NCBI RefSeq assembly: GCF_008929045.1
Contig: NZ_VFAH01000012.1
Coordinates: 118,556-182,555 of the forward strand
Origin: Noviherbaspirillum aerium
GTDB lineage: Bacteria; Pseudomonadota; Gammaproteobacteria; Burkholderiales; Burkholderiaceae_D
Length of the DNA stretch: 64,000 nucleotides
Reading direction: 5' to 3'
Notes under the pieces: model-generated
What the model saw: the letters and a program-made list of their open reading frames with translations, nothing else
The model's database searches: none
What the model was told of the DNA's origin: nothing
Made by a program: the position numbers and the translations under genes
Shown: in pieces, positions 26,021-34,217 of the stretch
Numbering within the stretch: the first letter of the stretch is position 1
Layout of the letters: every line of letters starts with the position of its first letter

Positions 26021-26332
26021 GATCGTCTCCTTGGAACTGTCGCTCTTGCGCGAGTGGTCGGCGTAGTAAACATCAAATCACCTTGGCGCTCCGCCGGTTT
26101 GTGGAACCTCAAGCGGTTCAAACTCTGTATGCAAGATGACAGAAGACAGCGGCAGTCCTGTTGAAACCGGAATTTGTACCGCTATCTGTACGAAACTCCT
26201 TGGTTTCGAGTGGCATGAAGAAAGTTGCAAATACGTCTATAGAAAGCTGCTGCATAAGCGGTTATTCTTATTTCTTTATTGCAACTATATTGATGTCCCG
26301 GTAGCTTTTGCTGCCGATATCAACGCGCATCC
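26021..26332. other. Divergent intergenic stretch
   Basis: This region lies between the DUF4242 gene and the GGDEF-EAL gene. It is AT-rich near 26220-26300 and presumably carries the promoter of the latter. No dyad or family repeat was recognised. Confidence 0.4.
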
Positions 26333-29300
26333 ATGCCATCAAGTCCTTCATATGAGCAATCAATGTTGCGCCGCCTTGCCGATTCCGCATCGCTGATAGT
26401 CTGGATGACAGACCACAATGATGACTGCATCTTTTTGAATACCGATTCGGGATTTCCTGTCGACGGCAAAGTCAACCTCAGTGTGGCGGATTGGGCGGTC
26501 TTCATGCATCCAGATGATCTTGCCGGCCTTCGTCCCCACTATGGCAAGGCAAAGAAGGAGCGAAGGAGTTATCAATTCGAATACCGGATCATCCGCAGCG
26601 ATAATTCCATTCGATGGATGATGGGCTCCGCCGTTCCAAGGAATTCGGATTCCGGCGCTTTCCTGGGATACGTAGGAACGATTGTCGAAGTCACGAAACA
26701 GCATGAGACCCTGGAAAAGTTAGCCAAGAGCGAAGCCTCGCACCGCCTGCTTACCGAGAATAGCTCCGACCTGATCAGCCATCATGAAGCGAATACAGGC
26801 TTGTTTCGATATGCGTCCCCTTCAATCACGCGTCTACTGGGATACGAGCCTGCCGAACTTGAGAAGATGAGCGTGTACGCACTGATGTCAGTCGAGGATG
26901 CGCAGGTCATCCAGAAAGAAGTGCGCAAGCAGATCGAGTATTGCAGTCCAAGCGAACTCATCGAATTCCGTATTCGGGCAAAGAGCGGGCAGTACTATTG
27001 GCTCGGCACGAAACTCAGGGTTATCAAGTCTTTGCTGACTGGCGAAAATACCGGAGTCGTGGCTGTCTCGCGCGATGTCACTATCGAGCGAGAAGCCCGG
27101 GAAAAACTTCGTAAAAGCGAGGAACGGTTTCGCAGTCTTACTGAAATGTCGTCGGACTGGTACTGGGAGACTGATTCGGAAGGTCGCTTCACTTCAATTT
27201 CGGTCGCTATCGAACAGTTGTACGGTCTTCCAGCAAGCTCTCTCATCGGGCAGACACGGTTTGACCGGTCGGTTTACCAGGACGATCCGGGAATCCGCGA
27301 ATATGTCGAAAAGACTAACGCCCGTGAACCGTTCAAGGATATAACCTATACGGCTCGCGCGGAGAAGTTATCCGACATCTGTCATGTCAGGATAACGGGG
27401 CAGCCGGTATTTCAAGATGGTGTGTTCCAGGGCTACCGCGGTACTGGACGGGATGTGACCGCCGAGATTGAGGCCAACACCAGACTTGGTCAGCTGGCCG
27501 CTGCGAATACCGCGCTTATCGAAAACTCTCTGGACCTGATGGTGATGATTGCGTGGGACGGACGCATTCTTCGCATCAACAATGCCGTTGAAAAGGTGCT
27601 CGGCTATACGGCGGAAGAGATAACGGGCCGTCGGTATCAGGAATTTCTGGCACCCGGCGAACATGAACGTACCCAAAACATCGAGAAGCAACTGCTGGAT
27701 GGCACACCTATCTTGAACTTTGAAAATTGCTGGGTGCGCAAGGATGGCAGCATCGTTTACTTTTCCTGGGCCGGGCAGTGGTCAACCGCCCAGAACATCC
27801 TCTATGTCACCGCACGGGATGTGACAGAAATGGTCATCGCAAGAAACGAGGCTGCCAAATCAAGGCACACCTTGCTTACCATGCTTGACAGCATAGGCGA
27901 CGCCTTCTATGCATTGAGCCACGATTGGCGGATTAGCTACGTGAATGAAAAGACCGCGAGGTTCGTCGGCATCGAATCTGGCGACATGCTTGGCAAATTG
28001 ATTTGGGAAGCAATTCCCGAAGTACTGAATTCGCCGATATTGGTCCATTACCGGAATGCGATGGAGACAGGGCTTCCCGCTTTCTTCGAAGAGTTTTGGG
28101 CTCCTGCGAAAGCGTGGGTCGAAGTTCGTGCGTTCCCGAGTGAAGACGGCCTTTCGGTATACTTCCATGATGTGACGTCTCGGCGCTTGAGCGAGGAAAC
28201 GATCCGTGAAAGTGAACAGCGCTTGCGGGACGTTATTGAAATGACGCCAGCGGGATACCTCTTAACCGATTCTGCCGCCAATATTCTCGATGTGAATCCT
28301 TCACTTTGCGAAATCGCGGGTTACTCGGAAGACGAATTAATCGGCAAGAACATGTCCTTGCTCATGACGGCCTGTCCATTTGGCGGCGCAGTGCTGAAAA
28401 AGAATGGCGTCAATGCGGTCCATGCAAAGGAGGCTGTTCTCAAGCGTAAAGACGGAACGGATGCTCATATTCTTGTCAATGCCAATATCAAGCGCGATGT
28501 TGATGGTAACGCGCTCACCCTGACTTCATTTATCACTGATATCTCGATTCGCAAGCAGGCCGAAAGCCGGTTGGAGCAATTGGCAACCCACGACACCCTG
28601 ACAGGATTGCCGAATAGGGTGTTACTGAATGAACGACTTCAGCAATGCTTGGAGACTGACGGCCAGCAAGAGCCTATTGCGGTAATGTTTATCGATCTCG
28701 ACCGCTTCAAGGAAATCAATGACTCGCTGGGGCACGCTCCCGGGGATGAGTTGCTGTGTGAAGTGGCGAGGAGGTTGGAAAGCAGGATCCGGCCTACCGA
28801 TATAGTCGCGCGGCTTGGCGGCGACGAGTTTGTCATCGTAGCCCGGTGCTCCAAAGGGCCGCACTCCGCCACTCGCATTGCGGAAAACATCTTTGCGGCC
28901 CTTAAAGAACCAATTGAAATTTGCAAGCAGGAGGTCTTCGTCCGTGCATCGATTGGCATTGCCATGTACCCGCAGGACGGCGCCACGAAAGAAGTGCTGT
29001 TTCGAAACGCTGACGCGGCAATGTATAGTGCAAAGGCAAATGGCCGTAACCGATATCGCTTTTTCGAGCCGGAGATGAGCGAACAAGCCCGTGTGCGAAT
29101 GACGCTGGAAAGCTCGCTGCATCGAGCCCTCGAACGAAACGAGTTCGCGTTGCTATACCAGCCTCGGATAAATTTGAAGACAATGAAGATATCCGGAATG
29201 GAGGCCCTCATTCGCTGGAATCATCCGCAGCTCGGGCAAATTTCGCCGCTCGACTTCATTCCGATGGCTGAAGAGCGAGGATTTATCGAAGCCATTGGTC

Positions 29301-29875
29301 AATGGGTTCTGGAGACAGCCTGTCAGGAAAGCAGCCAACTGATGAAAAAGCTCGACTGCCCGTTACGGGTCTCCGTCAACTTGTCAGCGCGCCAGGTCAC
29401 GACGCGTGCGTTGGTTGAGCATGTGGCTCGCGCCTTGGAAAAGGCGGATTTGTCAGCGTCCCTGCTTGAACTTGAGCTGACCGAAACCGCACTGATTGAA
29501 AACATGGAGGTTTCAATTGATGTATTCAATGAGTTGAAAAAGCTCGGAGTGTCGTTAGCCGTCGATGACTTTGGAACCGGATACTCAGGTCTTGCCTACC
29601 TGGGGCGATTTCCCTTGAATACCCTGAAGCTGGATAGATCATTTGTGCAGCCGGCGACGTATGGAAACAATAGCGAGCGAGTGGTGAAGGCATTTATTCA
29701 AATGGCCCATTCCCTGGATCTATCGGTAGTGGCCGAGGGTATTGAAACAGAAGGCCTGTCAGACGCGCTTCGAGCGATGCATTGCGATGAAGGGCAGGGA
29801 TATCTGTACTCTCGGCCAATCACGCTACAAGAGCTGGAACTCTTGATTCCGAAGATTTGCGAATGCAGCGAATAA
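26333..29875 (+). CDS. Six-PAS GGDEF-EAL cyclic-di-GMP enzyme
   Basis: This 1180-residue protein has no transmembrane segment and is probably cytoplasmic. It carries six PAS units (about 15-120, 139-250, 265-375, 392-505, 515-620, 632-745), then GGDEF at about 750-910 and EAL at about 925-1170. The cyclase signature GGDEF is intact at 829-833, with an I-site RPTD five residues before it. The EAL domain keeps EAL at 957-959, NLSARQ, ELTETALIEN, DDFGTGYS, KLDRSF and AEGIET, so both synthesis and hydrolysis of c-di-GMP are possible. PAS domains probably set which activity wins. It stands alone. The exact start is uncertain, because no strong ribosome site is seen. Confidence 0.9.
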   Translation: MPSSPSYEQSMLRRLADSASLIVWMTDHNDDCIFLNTDSGFPVDGKVNLSVADWAVFMHPDDLAGLRPHYGKAKKERRSYQFEYRIIRSDNSIRWMMGSAVPRNSDSGAFLGYVGTIVEVTKQHETLEKLAKSEASHRLLTENSSDLISHHEANTGLFRYASPSITRLLGYEPAELEKMSVYALMSVEDAQVIQKEVRKQIEYCSPSELIEFRIRAKSGQYYWLGTKLRVIKSLLTGENTGVVAVSRDVTIEREAREKLRKSEERFRSLTEMSSDWYWETDSEGRFTSISVAIEQLYGLPASSLIGQTRFDRSVYQDDPGIREYVEKTNAREPFKDITYTARAEKLSDICHVRITGQPVFQDGVFQGYRGTGRDVTAEIEANTRLGQLAAANTALIENSLDLMVMIAWDGRILRINNAVEKVLGYTAEEITGRRYQEFLAPGEHERTQNIEKQLLDGTPILNFENCWVRKDGSIVYFSWAGQWSTAQNILYVTARDVTEMVIARNEAAKSRHTLLTMLDSIGDAFYALSHDWRISYVNEKTARFVGIESGDMLGKLIWEAIPEVLNSPILVHYRNAMETGLPAFFEEFWAPAKAWVEVRAFPSEDGLSVYFHDVTSRRLSEETIRESEQRLRDVIEMTPAGYLLTDSAANILDVNPSLCEIAGYSEDELIGKNMSLLMTACPFGGAVLKKNGVNAVHAKEAVLKRKDGTDAHILVNANIKRDVDGNALTLTSFITDISIRKQAESRLEQLATHDTLTGLPNRVLLNERLQQCLETDGQQEPIAVMFIDLDRFKEINDSLGHAPGDELLCEVARRLESRIRPTDIVARLGGDEFVIVARCSKGPHSATRIAENIFAALKEPIEICKQEVFVRASIGIAMYPQDGATKEVLFRNADAAMYSAKANGRNRYRFFEPEMSEQARVRMTLESSLHRALERNEFALLYQPRINLKTMKISGMEALIRWNHPQLGQISPLDFIPMAEERGFIEAIGQWVLETACQESSQLMKKLDCPLRVSVNLSARQVTTRALVEHVARALEKADLSASLLELELTETALIENMEVSIDVFNELKKLGVSLAVDDFGTGYSGLAYLGRFPLNTLKLDRSFVQPATYGNNSERVVKAFIQMAHSLDLSVVAEGIETEGLSDALRAMHCDEGQGYLYSRPITLQELELLIPKICECSE

Positions 29876-30386
29876 AGGTGGATTCTGATTGCAAGCTAGA
29901 GCGTTTTCGCCCTGACCGGTCTGGTCGGGGCCGAGGCAAAGTGCCGCTGGAAGACGGCATGACGATGCGACATGGCCAGGCCATGGCAAGGAGTTACAAC
30001 GCAGTGTCAATGCCAATCCGTCCGGGACCGGCAGGAAGGTCAGGGTGAAAACGCGCTAATGAGCATGACGCCTCACGGGTTCGCGCAAACTGTCCGGTAT
30101 GGAGCGGTTGAACGCGTTGCAAGGAAGTTTCCGGTACCGGACTGATCAGGTCGCGATGGCTGAATCGGTATCGCGGTTCGGTGGATGACGGATCATGGCG
30201 ATCAACCTGTAAGGCAGCTTGGCTATTGATCCGCGACATTGCCTGCCGGCCCAAGTTCGCATAGTATGCGGCCTTGCCGGATGGGGAGCGAATGCCATTG
30301 CGACAATCGTACCCATACAACACGTAGCTGTTTTGCCGGTGACAGGGACGGCCAAAAGGCACTATAGTTTTGACGAGTGACGGTGA
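29876..30386. other. Intergenic stretch with repeat copy F
   Basis: Copy F fills 29895-30059. The remaining 330 bases before the acetyltransferase gene show no supported gene or clear operator. Confidence 0.45.
29895..30059. repeat. Dispersed repeat copy F (full length)
   Basis: The copy starts CTAGAGCGTTTTCGCCCTGACC and ends GGTCAGGGTGAAAACGCGCTA, with the same core (GCCGAGGCAAAGTGCCGCTGG, ACATGGCCAGGCCATGGCAAG). It lies 20 bases after the GGDEF-EAL gene stop, parallel to copy C behind the hybrid kinase. Confidence 0.85.
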
Positions 30387-30917
30387 GTGGCAACAGAGAT
30401 GACGATAACGATCAGAACAGCGGTGCCCGATGATGCAAAGGATGCATGCGAAGTGCTTCGGCGCTCGATCTCGGAATGTTGCGAAGATGATCATCAGCGT
30501 GATGCCGCCGTGCTCGCCGCCTGGCTGGGCAACAAGACTCCCGACAACGTCCGGTGCTGGTTCGGGGCACCTGCCAATCACTCCATCGTCGCTGTCGCCG
30601 ATGGCATGACGGCCGGCGTGGCGGTCATGACAAGGCAGGGAAGGATCGTGCTCTTCTATGTCAGTCCGGAGATGCGCTTCCTCGGCGTTGGCAAGGCAAT
30701 GCTGCAGGCGCTCGAATCCCAGGCCAGGAACTCGGGCCTGGCGAGCCTGCAGGTCAACAGTACTCTGACCGCGCGCTGCTTCTATGCGCGCAACGGCTAC
30801 ATCGAGGGAGCTACCGCCAAGACTTCCTATGGCGCGGAAGGCATTCTGTTCTCCAAGCGGCTTGTGGCCAGCTATCCGCAAAAGCCCGCGTGCCGTTGCA
30901 GCCTCGCCAGCGGCTGA
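30387..30917 (+). CDS. GNAT family N-acetyltransferase
   Basis: This 176-residue protein has a GCN5-type acetyltransferase fold. The core strand RIVLFYVSPEMRFLGVGKAML carries the acetyl-CoA pyrophosphate loop (R-x-x-G-x-G-K variant), and the final helix and strand show CFYARNGYIEGA. The N-terminal ITIRTAVPDDAKDACEVLRRSI is the typical first strand and helix. The frame starts with GTG at 30387; an ATG at 30399 (MTITIRTAV) is an equally good start and fits the family better. Substrate is unknown; the gene stands alone. Confidence 0.82.
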   Translation: MATEMTITIRTAVPDDAKDACEVLRRSISECCEDDHQRDAAVLAAWLGNKTPDNVRCWFGAPANHSIVAVADGMTAGVAVMTRQGRIVLFYVSPEMRFLGVGKAMLQALESQARNSGLASLQVNSTLTARCFYARNGYIEGATAKTSYGAEGILFSKRLVASYPQKPACRCSLASG

Positions 30918-31635
30918 GATCGCGCAAGCCGCTTCCTGAAAAATTCCAATGCGGTCCCGCGCGATGCGCGCGGCCTGCACTGGTATTTAAAGCGCATTGA
31001 AGGCGAATGTTCGGTCCGCTCGATCTGCGTTGAGGGCTCAGGTGTGTTGTTCGACGCTGGTGTGGTGCGCCACATGGCGTTCCTCCGCCCTTGCCGTCCA
31101 CCCCAAGGCAACCCGATTCTTCCATCCACTTGCATGCAATCCGCTCCAGTATGCAAATAGTCGATCCGGTTCGCTGATGCAATCCCTGCAGCATCCGGAG
31201 CAGCATGCATCATCCATACGCTCAGGGCATCGGCGTAGGGGCGACGTGAGTAGCTTCGATCTTGACCAAATCCTGGCGTTTAGCGCCAGGGAATGTATAT
31301 CTCCGCCGTATCGACCAGGTTGACCGCGCAATCGATGGTCAGGGCCAGCTGCGAATGCGCATCGACCTCGCTGTTCTGCTCGCCCCAGTTCATGGTGCAG
31401 GCGTAGTCTGCTGACCTTGATGCCGAAACTGCCAAGTCGACGATACTGCCTTCCGGATGTTCCATTCCGTCATGAGAGGGAAGGTGCCGGTGACGGCACA
31501 CCGGTGTGGCCGCAGGTGCTGGCATTCTTGACAGGAGAGCAGAGCGAAGGTGCGCGGCTGATGGAACGAAGGTGTTCGTCTATGGATATGCCAGGACGCG
31601 GGCAACGGATCTATCCGCAAAATAGTATGGAGCCC
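30918..31635. other. Intergenic stretch with a gene fragment
   Basis: Apart from the aldo/keto reductase fragment listed below, no coding potential is convincing here. Confidence 0.45.
31282..31440 (-). pseudogene. Aldo/keto reductase N-terminal fragment
   Basis: On the minus strand, one frame reads CTMNWGEQNSEVDAHSQLAL and continues to NLVDTAEIYIP. This is the start of a Tas-type aldo/keto reductase (compare TMTWGEQNSEADAHAQL and NLIDTAEMYP). Just upstream another frame reads FGIKVSRLRL, the preceding family motif, so a two-base deletion (loss of GG from LGTMN) has broken the gene. The rest of the enzyme is missing. It is not derived from the intact reductase at 3870, which belongs to a different subgroup. 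Confidence 0.6.
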
Positions 31636-32112
31636 TTAATGGTGACGTACGAAGCACTCCCGCATCGCCTGCACCTGTTGCTGCGAAATCCGATGGCCGC
31701 GTGCCGCCGACCTCGCCAGCCACATCAATCCGAGATTCTCGTCCTGCGTGACGCCGTTGCCTTCCAGATAACACCGGGCCAGCCAATGCATCGCCTCCGG
31801 GCACTCCTGCTTGGCGGCCAGCTCCAGCCAGTAGAGCGCGCCCTGCGGCTTTTGATGTGAGAGCAAGAGGAGGGCAAGGTCGTTCTGGGCGCTGGCGTTG
31901 CCGGCATCCGCTTCCCTGACGAGGTGAATTTCATCGCTTGCCAATGGCACAACCAGCTGCGACCGGATCGCTTCGAACGGGATCATGGTTTTATAGGATG
32001 AGCCGCCTTCATCCGCCACGCGCGGAAGGCTGCCATCGGCGATGCGCCGGCGCAGCGTCCGCTCGCTTTGGTCTGTTAATGCAATCACTGCGTTAAGGCT
32101 GATAGCGAACAT
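31636..32112 (-). CDS. SEL1-like repeat protein with N-terminal helix-turn-helix-like segment
   Basis: This 158-residue protein has an N-terminal segment (NAVIALTDQSERTLRRRIADG, about residues 8-30) resembling the helix-turn-helix of small DNA-binding or excisionase-like proteins. Two to three SEL1-type repeats follow at about 70-145 (AQNDLALLLLSHQKPQGALY, AMHWLARCYLEGNGVTQDEN, GLMWLARSAARGH). SEL1 repeats mediate protein contacts. The gene is divergent from the pilin gene at 32323, with a 210-base gap, so a link to pilin control is possible but unproven. An AGGA ribosome site precedes the start at good spacing. Confidence 0.75.
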   Translation of the reverse strand: MFAISLNAVIALTDQSERTLRRRIADGSLPRVADEGGSSYKTMIPFEAIRSQLVVPLASDEIHLVREADAGNASAQNDLALLLLSHQKPQGALYWLELAAKQECPEAMHWLARCYLEGNGVTQDENLGLMWLARSAARGHRISQQQVQAMRECFVRHH

Positions 32113-32251
32113 CTAATATCCTGGTGAGTTTGGCAGGGAGCAGTTCATGCCATGCAAGTTGGCAGACTTTTTTGACCGGCAAAATCGGCAGATGGCAGCA
32201 TCAAAACACAGGCATTGTGAAAAATCAAAGAAATTTCTCAAATTTCATTAC

Positions 32252-32267
32252 TGGCACGCAAGATGCT
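32252..32267 (+). promoter_or_regulatory. Sigma-54 promoter of the pilin gene
   Basis: TGGCACGCAAGATGCT matches the RpoN -24/-12 consensus, with GG and GC exactly ten bases apart. The predicted start is near 32277, leaving about 45 bases of leader. Type IV pilin genes of several proteobacteria are known to be RpoN- and PilSR-dependent. Confidence 0.7.
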
Positions 32268-32322
32268 AATAGGTAATCAGCGCGGTAAAGACCGCCAAAT
32301 TGATCAACCAAGGGAGAATCTC

Positions 32323-32766
32323 ATGAAACTGCAACAGTTCAAACCGGCACAGATGAAGGCAAACGTACAGAAGGGTTTCACCCTGATCGAATTGATGATC
32401 GTTGTGGCGATCATTGGTATTTTGGCGGCCGTGGCGTTGCCGGCTTATCAGGACTATACAATTCGAAGCCGGGTAACAGAAGGTCTGACAATGGCCTCTT
32501 CAATCAAAAACCTTGTTGCTGAAAACTATCAGACTGATCCGGCTACAACTGCTCTGTGTGCTGGCTTCACAGCCCCGGCGGCCACTACAAATCTTGCTTC
32601 TGCTGCCTGCGCTACTGGTACCGGAATCGTGACAGTTACGATGACAGCAACAGCTGGAGGTGCTGTCATTACTATGACTCCTACAATGCCAACTACTGCA
32701 GGCCAACAAATTTCTTGGGCATGTACTGGTACACCGGTAAAGTATATGCCTGCTAGCTGCCGATAA
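32323..32766 (+). CDS. pilA: Type IV pilin, PilA-like
   Basis: This 147-residue prepilin has a 17-residue leader ending KG, then [33 protein letters not shown], the class III signal and hydrophobic helix of type IVa pilins. Prepilin peptidase would cut G/F and methylate the Phe. The C-terminal half is threonine- and alanine-rich and ends [16 protein letters not shown], giving the disulfide-bonded D-region loop. The ATG at 32323 is chosen for its AAGGGAGAA site; the open frame begins earlier at 32263. A sigma-54 promoter precedes it and an intrinsic terminator follows, so it is a single-gene unit. Assembly genes are not in the window. Confidence 0.92.
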   Translation: MKLQQFKPAQMKANVQKGFTLIELMIVVAIIGILAAVALPAYQDYTIRSRVTEGLTMASSIKNLVAENYQTDPATTALCAGFTAPAATTNLASAACATGTGIVTVTMTATAGGAVITMTPTMPTTAGQQISWACTGTPVKYMPASCR

Positions 32767-32786
32767 TTAGCTTAATAAGGTGTCCC

Positions 32787-32816
32787 AAAAGCCCCGTTTT
32801 CGGGGCTTTTGCTTTT
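32787..32816 (+). terminator. Intrinsic terminator of pilA
   Basis: AAAAGCCCCG and CGGGGCTTTT form a perfect 10-pair stem with a TTT-type loop, followed by GCTTTTT, 20 bases past the pilin stop. Confidence 0.88.
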
Positions 32817-32824
32817 TAATTGAG

Positions 32825-32936
32825 CTAGAGCGATTTCGCCTTGACCGGCCTAGTCGAGGTTGAGGCAGATTGCTACTGGAACAAGGAGTCACAACGCAGT
32901 GCCGGCACCAATCTGTCCAGGATCGGCAGGCAGGAC
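32825..32936. repeat. Dispersed repeat copy G (truncated)
   Basis: The copy starts CTAGAGCGATTTCGCC and runs through CACAACGCAGTGCC and GGATCGGCAGGCAGG. It is cut before the right terminus and joined to the IS256 transposase remnant. The central CATGGCC palindrome centre is also missing. Confidence 0.75.
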
Positions 32937-32937
32937 T

Positions 32938-33947
32938 GACCTTGTCCTGAGTGAGCTTCTCCACGGCCTTCGGGTAATTCGCGCCATAGGTACTGACGAA
33001 CTGCCCGAATGCAGATGGCATCGGCCTAGGTTTCAGCCATAAAGATCCGCGGCAATCGAGCCTTGGCTTTGGACTGCAATGTCGCCGGCAGCGCATTCAA
33101 CACGTCGCCCAGCTTGGGGAATCAACAACGCTGGGCCGTCATTAATGGAAACACCTCTTCTTGCGCCGCCCAGAAGCCCATCGCACCATCACCGATCGCC
33201 AGTCGTGGACTGCTCTGTCAGCCACTGCCTTTAGGTCCCGCAGCGCCTCGGTCCGGGATATCTTTGATTCTTGCAATCCGTCAGCAATGACCACCTGTTC
33301 CTTCTTCCTGTCCGGCGTGACACCGATATTCACTAACAGGCTCTGGCCGTCATGGCCTTTACTCCTGGCCCCGGTATGGATGCCATCAACCCGCCATCAG
33401 ACCCAGCGGCAAGCCGACAGGTCGCGCTTGTTCCATTGTTTCCATTCGTCGGCCCATTGGACCTTCAGCCGTGCACGACATTCGCCGACAAGCCTTTGCC
33501 ATCCCCGCTCAGCAGCACCGACAGGGCATCGCCCATGTGGACGGTTAAGATACCTTTCAGGTACAGCCAGAACAGAGCTGCTGACACACGGGGCGGCTTC
33601 CTGACATAAGGCGGTATCACTGACGACTTGAAATTCACACCGGTGCTGGCACGGTCGCGCATCTTGGCTACCTTGACCGTTACCGGTTCGGCGGCAGAGA
33701 CGATATCGTGTTCGGGCAGGTAGCCATTGCGCACCAACGCTTGCCGGCCACTGAGCGTCTTCACGTTCGCATACTGTGCCAATAGTTCGGCCTGTTCCGC
33801 CTCGATCGCCTGCTGAATCACTCGCCGGGCGCCGCGGAGCAAAAGTTCGTACAGACCCAGGCCGATTTCCGGTAGACCGTTTTGCGACTCTTGCTTATCC
33901 TTCTGCAAGGTGGAGCTTCCTCTGTTGGGTGGCTTTGATCTCGACAA
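32938..33947 (-). pseudogene. IS256-family transposase, broken
   Basis: Conserved mutator-type segments lie in order on the minus strand but in different frames. First comes VRNGYLPEHDIVSA...KVAKMRDRASTGVNF (33600-33740), then WLYLKGI and GLSANVV near 33480-33550. Next are WRVDGIHTGARSKGHDGQ near 33350-33395, VNIGVTPDRKKEQVV near 33300 and YGANYPKAVEKLTQD near 32940-32990. An in-frame TGA at 33397-33399 interrupts the WWVDGIH region that holds the first catalytic Asp, and at least two frameshifts separate the pieces. No terminal inverted repeats were recognised. This is a dead insertion element. Confidence 0.85.
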
Positions 33948-34217
33948 TCAAATTTTCCAACAAAATTTCCACCGCCTTCCTCCCCACCTTTAGAGCTCAC
34001 CCGGCACACCAGATCTGACTATAGCTCTCACCTCGCCACTTGCCATCACAAGACTGTTCGCAGCTTCGTCGAGGCAGATTATCTGCCCGCTACAGTTACC
34101 AGATTCACCTGATGACACTCCCCCTGAATACCACCATCACGCTGCCACAAAAAGAAATGGAACTTTGACACGCTTCGCGCCACACAGGCTGCACGTTTAA
34201 CTCATCAATTGCAACAC

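Noticed and set aside
20599..30059. CRISPR array suggested by recurring words between 20.6 and 30.1 kb
   Set aside because: Copies are about 160 bp, unevenly spaced by kilobases and self-complementary; they are dispersed repeats, not direct repeats with spacers.
34018..34217. Possible type III secretion promoter box (paired TTCG motifs) before the OTU-like gene
   Set aside because: TTCG words occur near 34070 and 34172 but not with the spacing of known hrp boxes.
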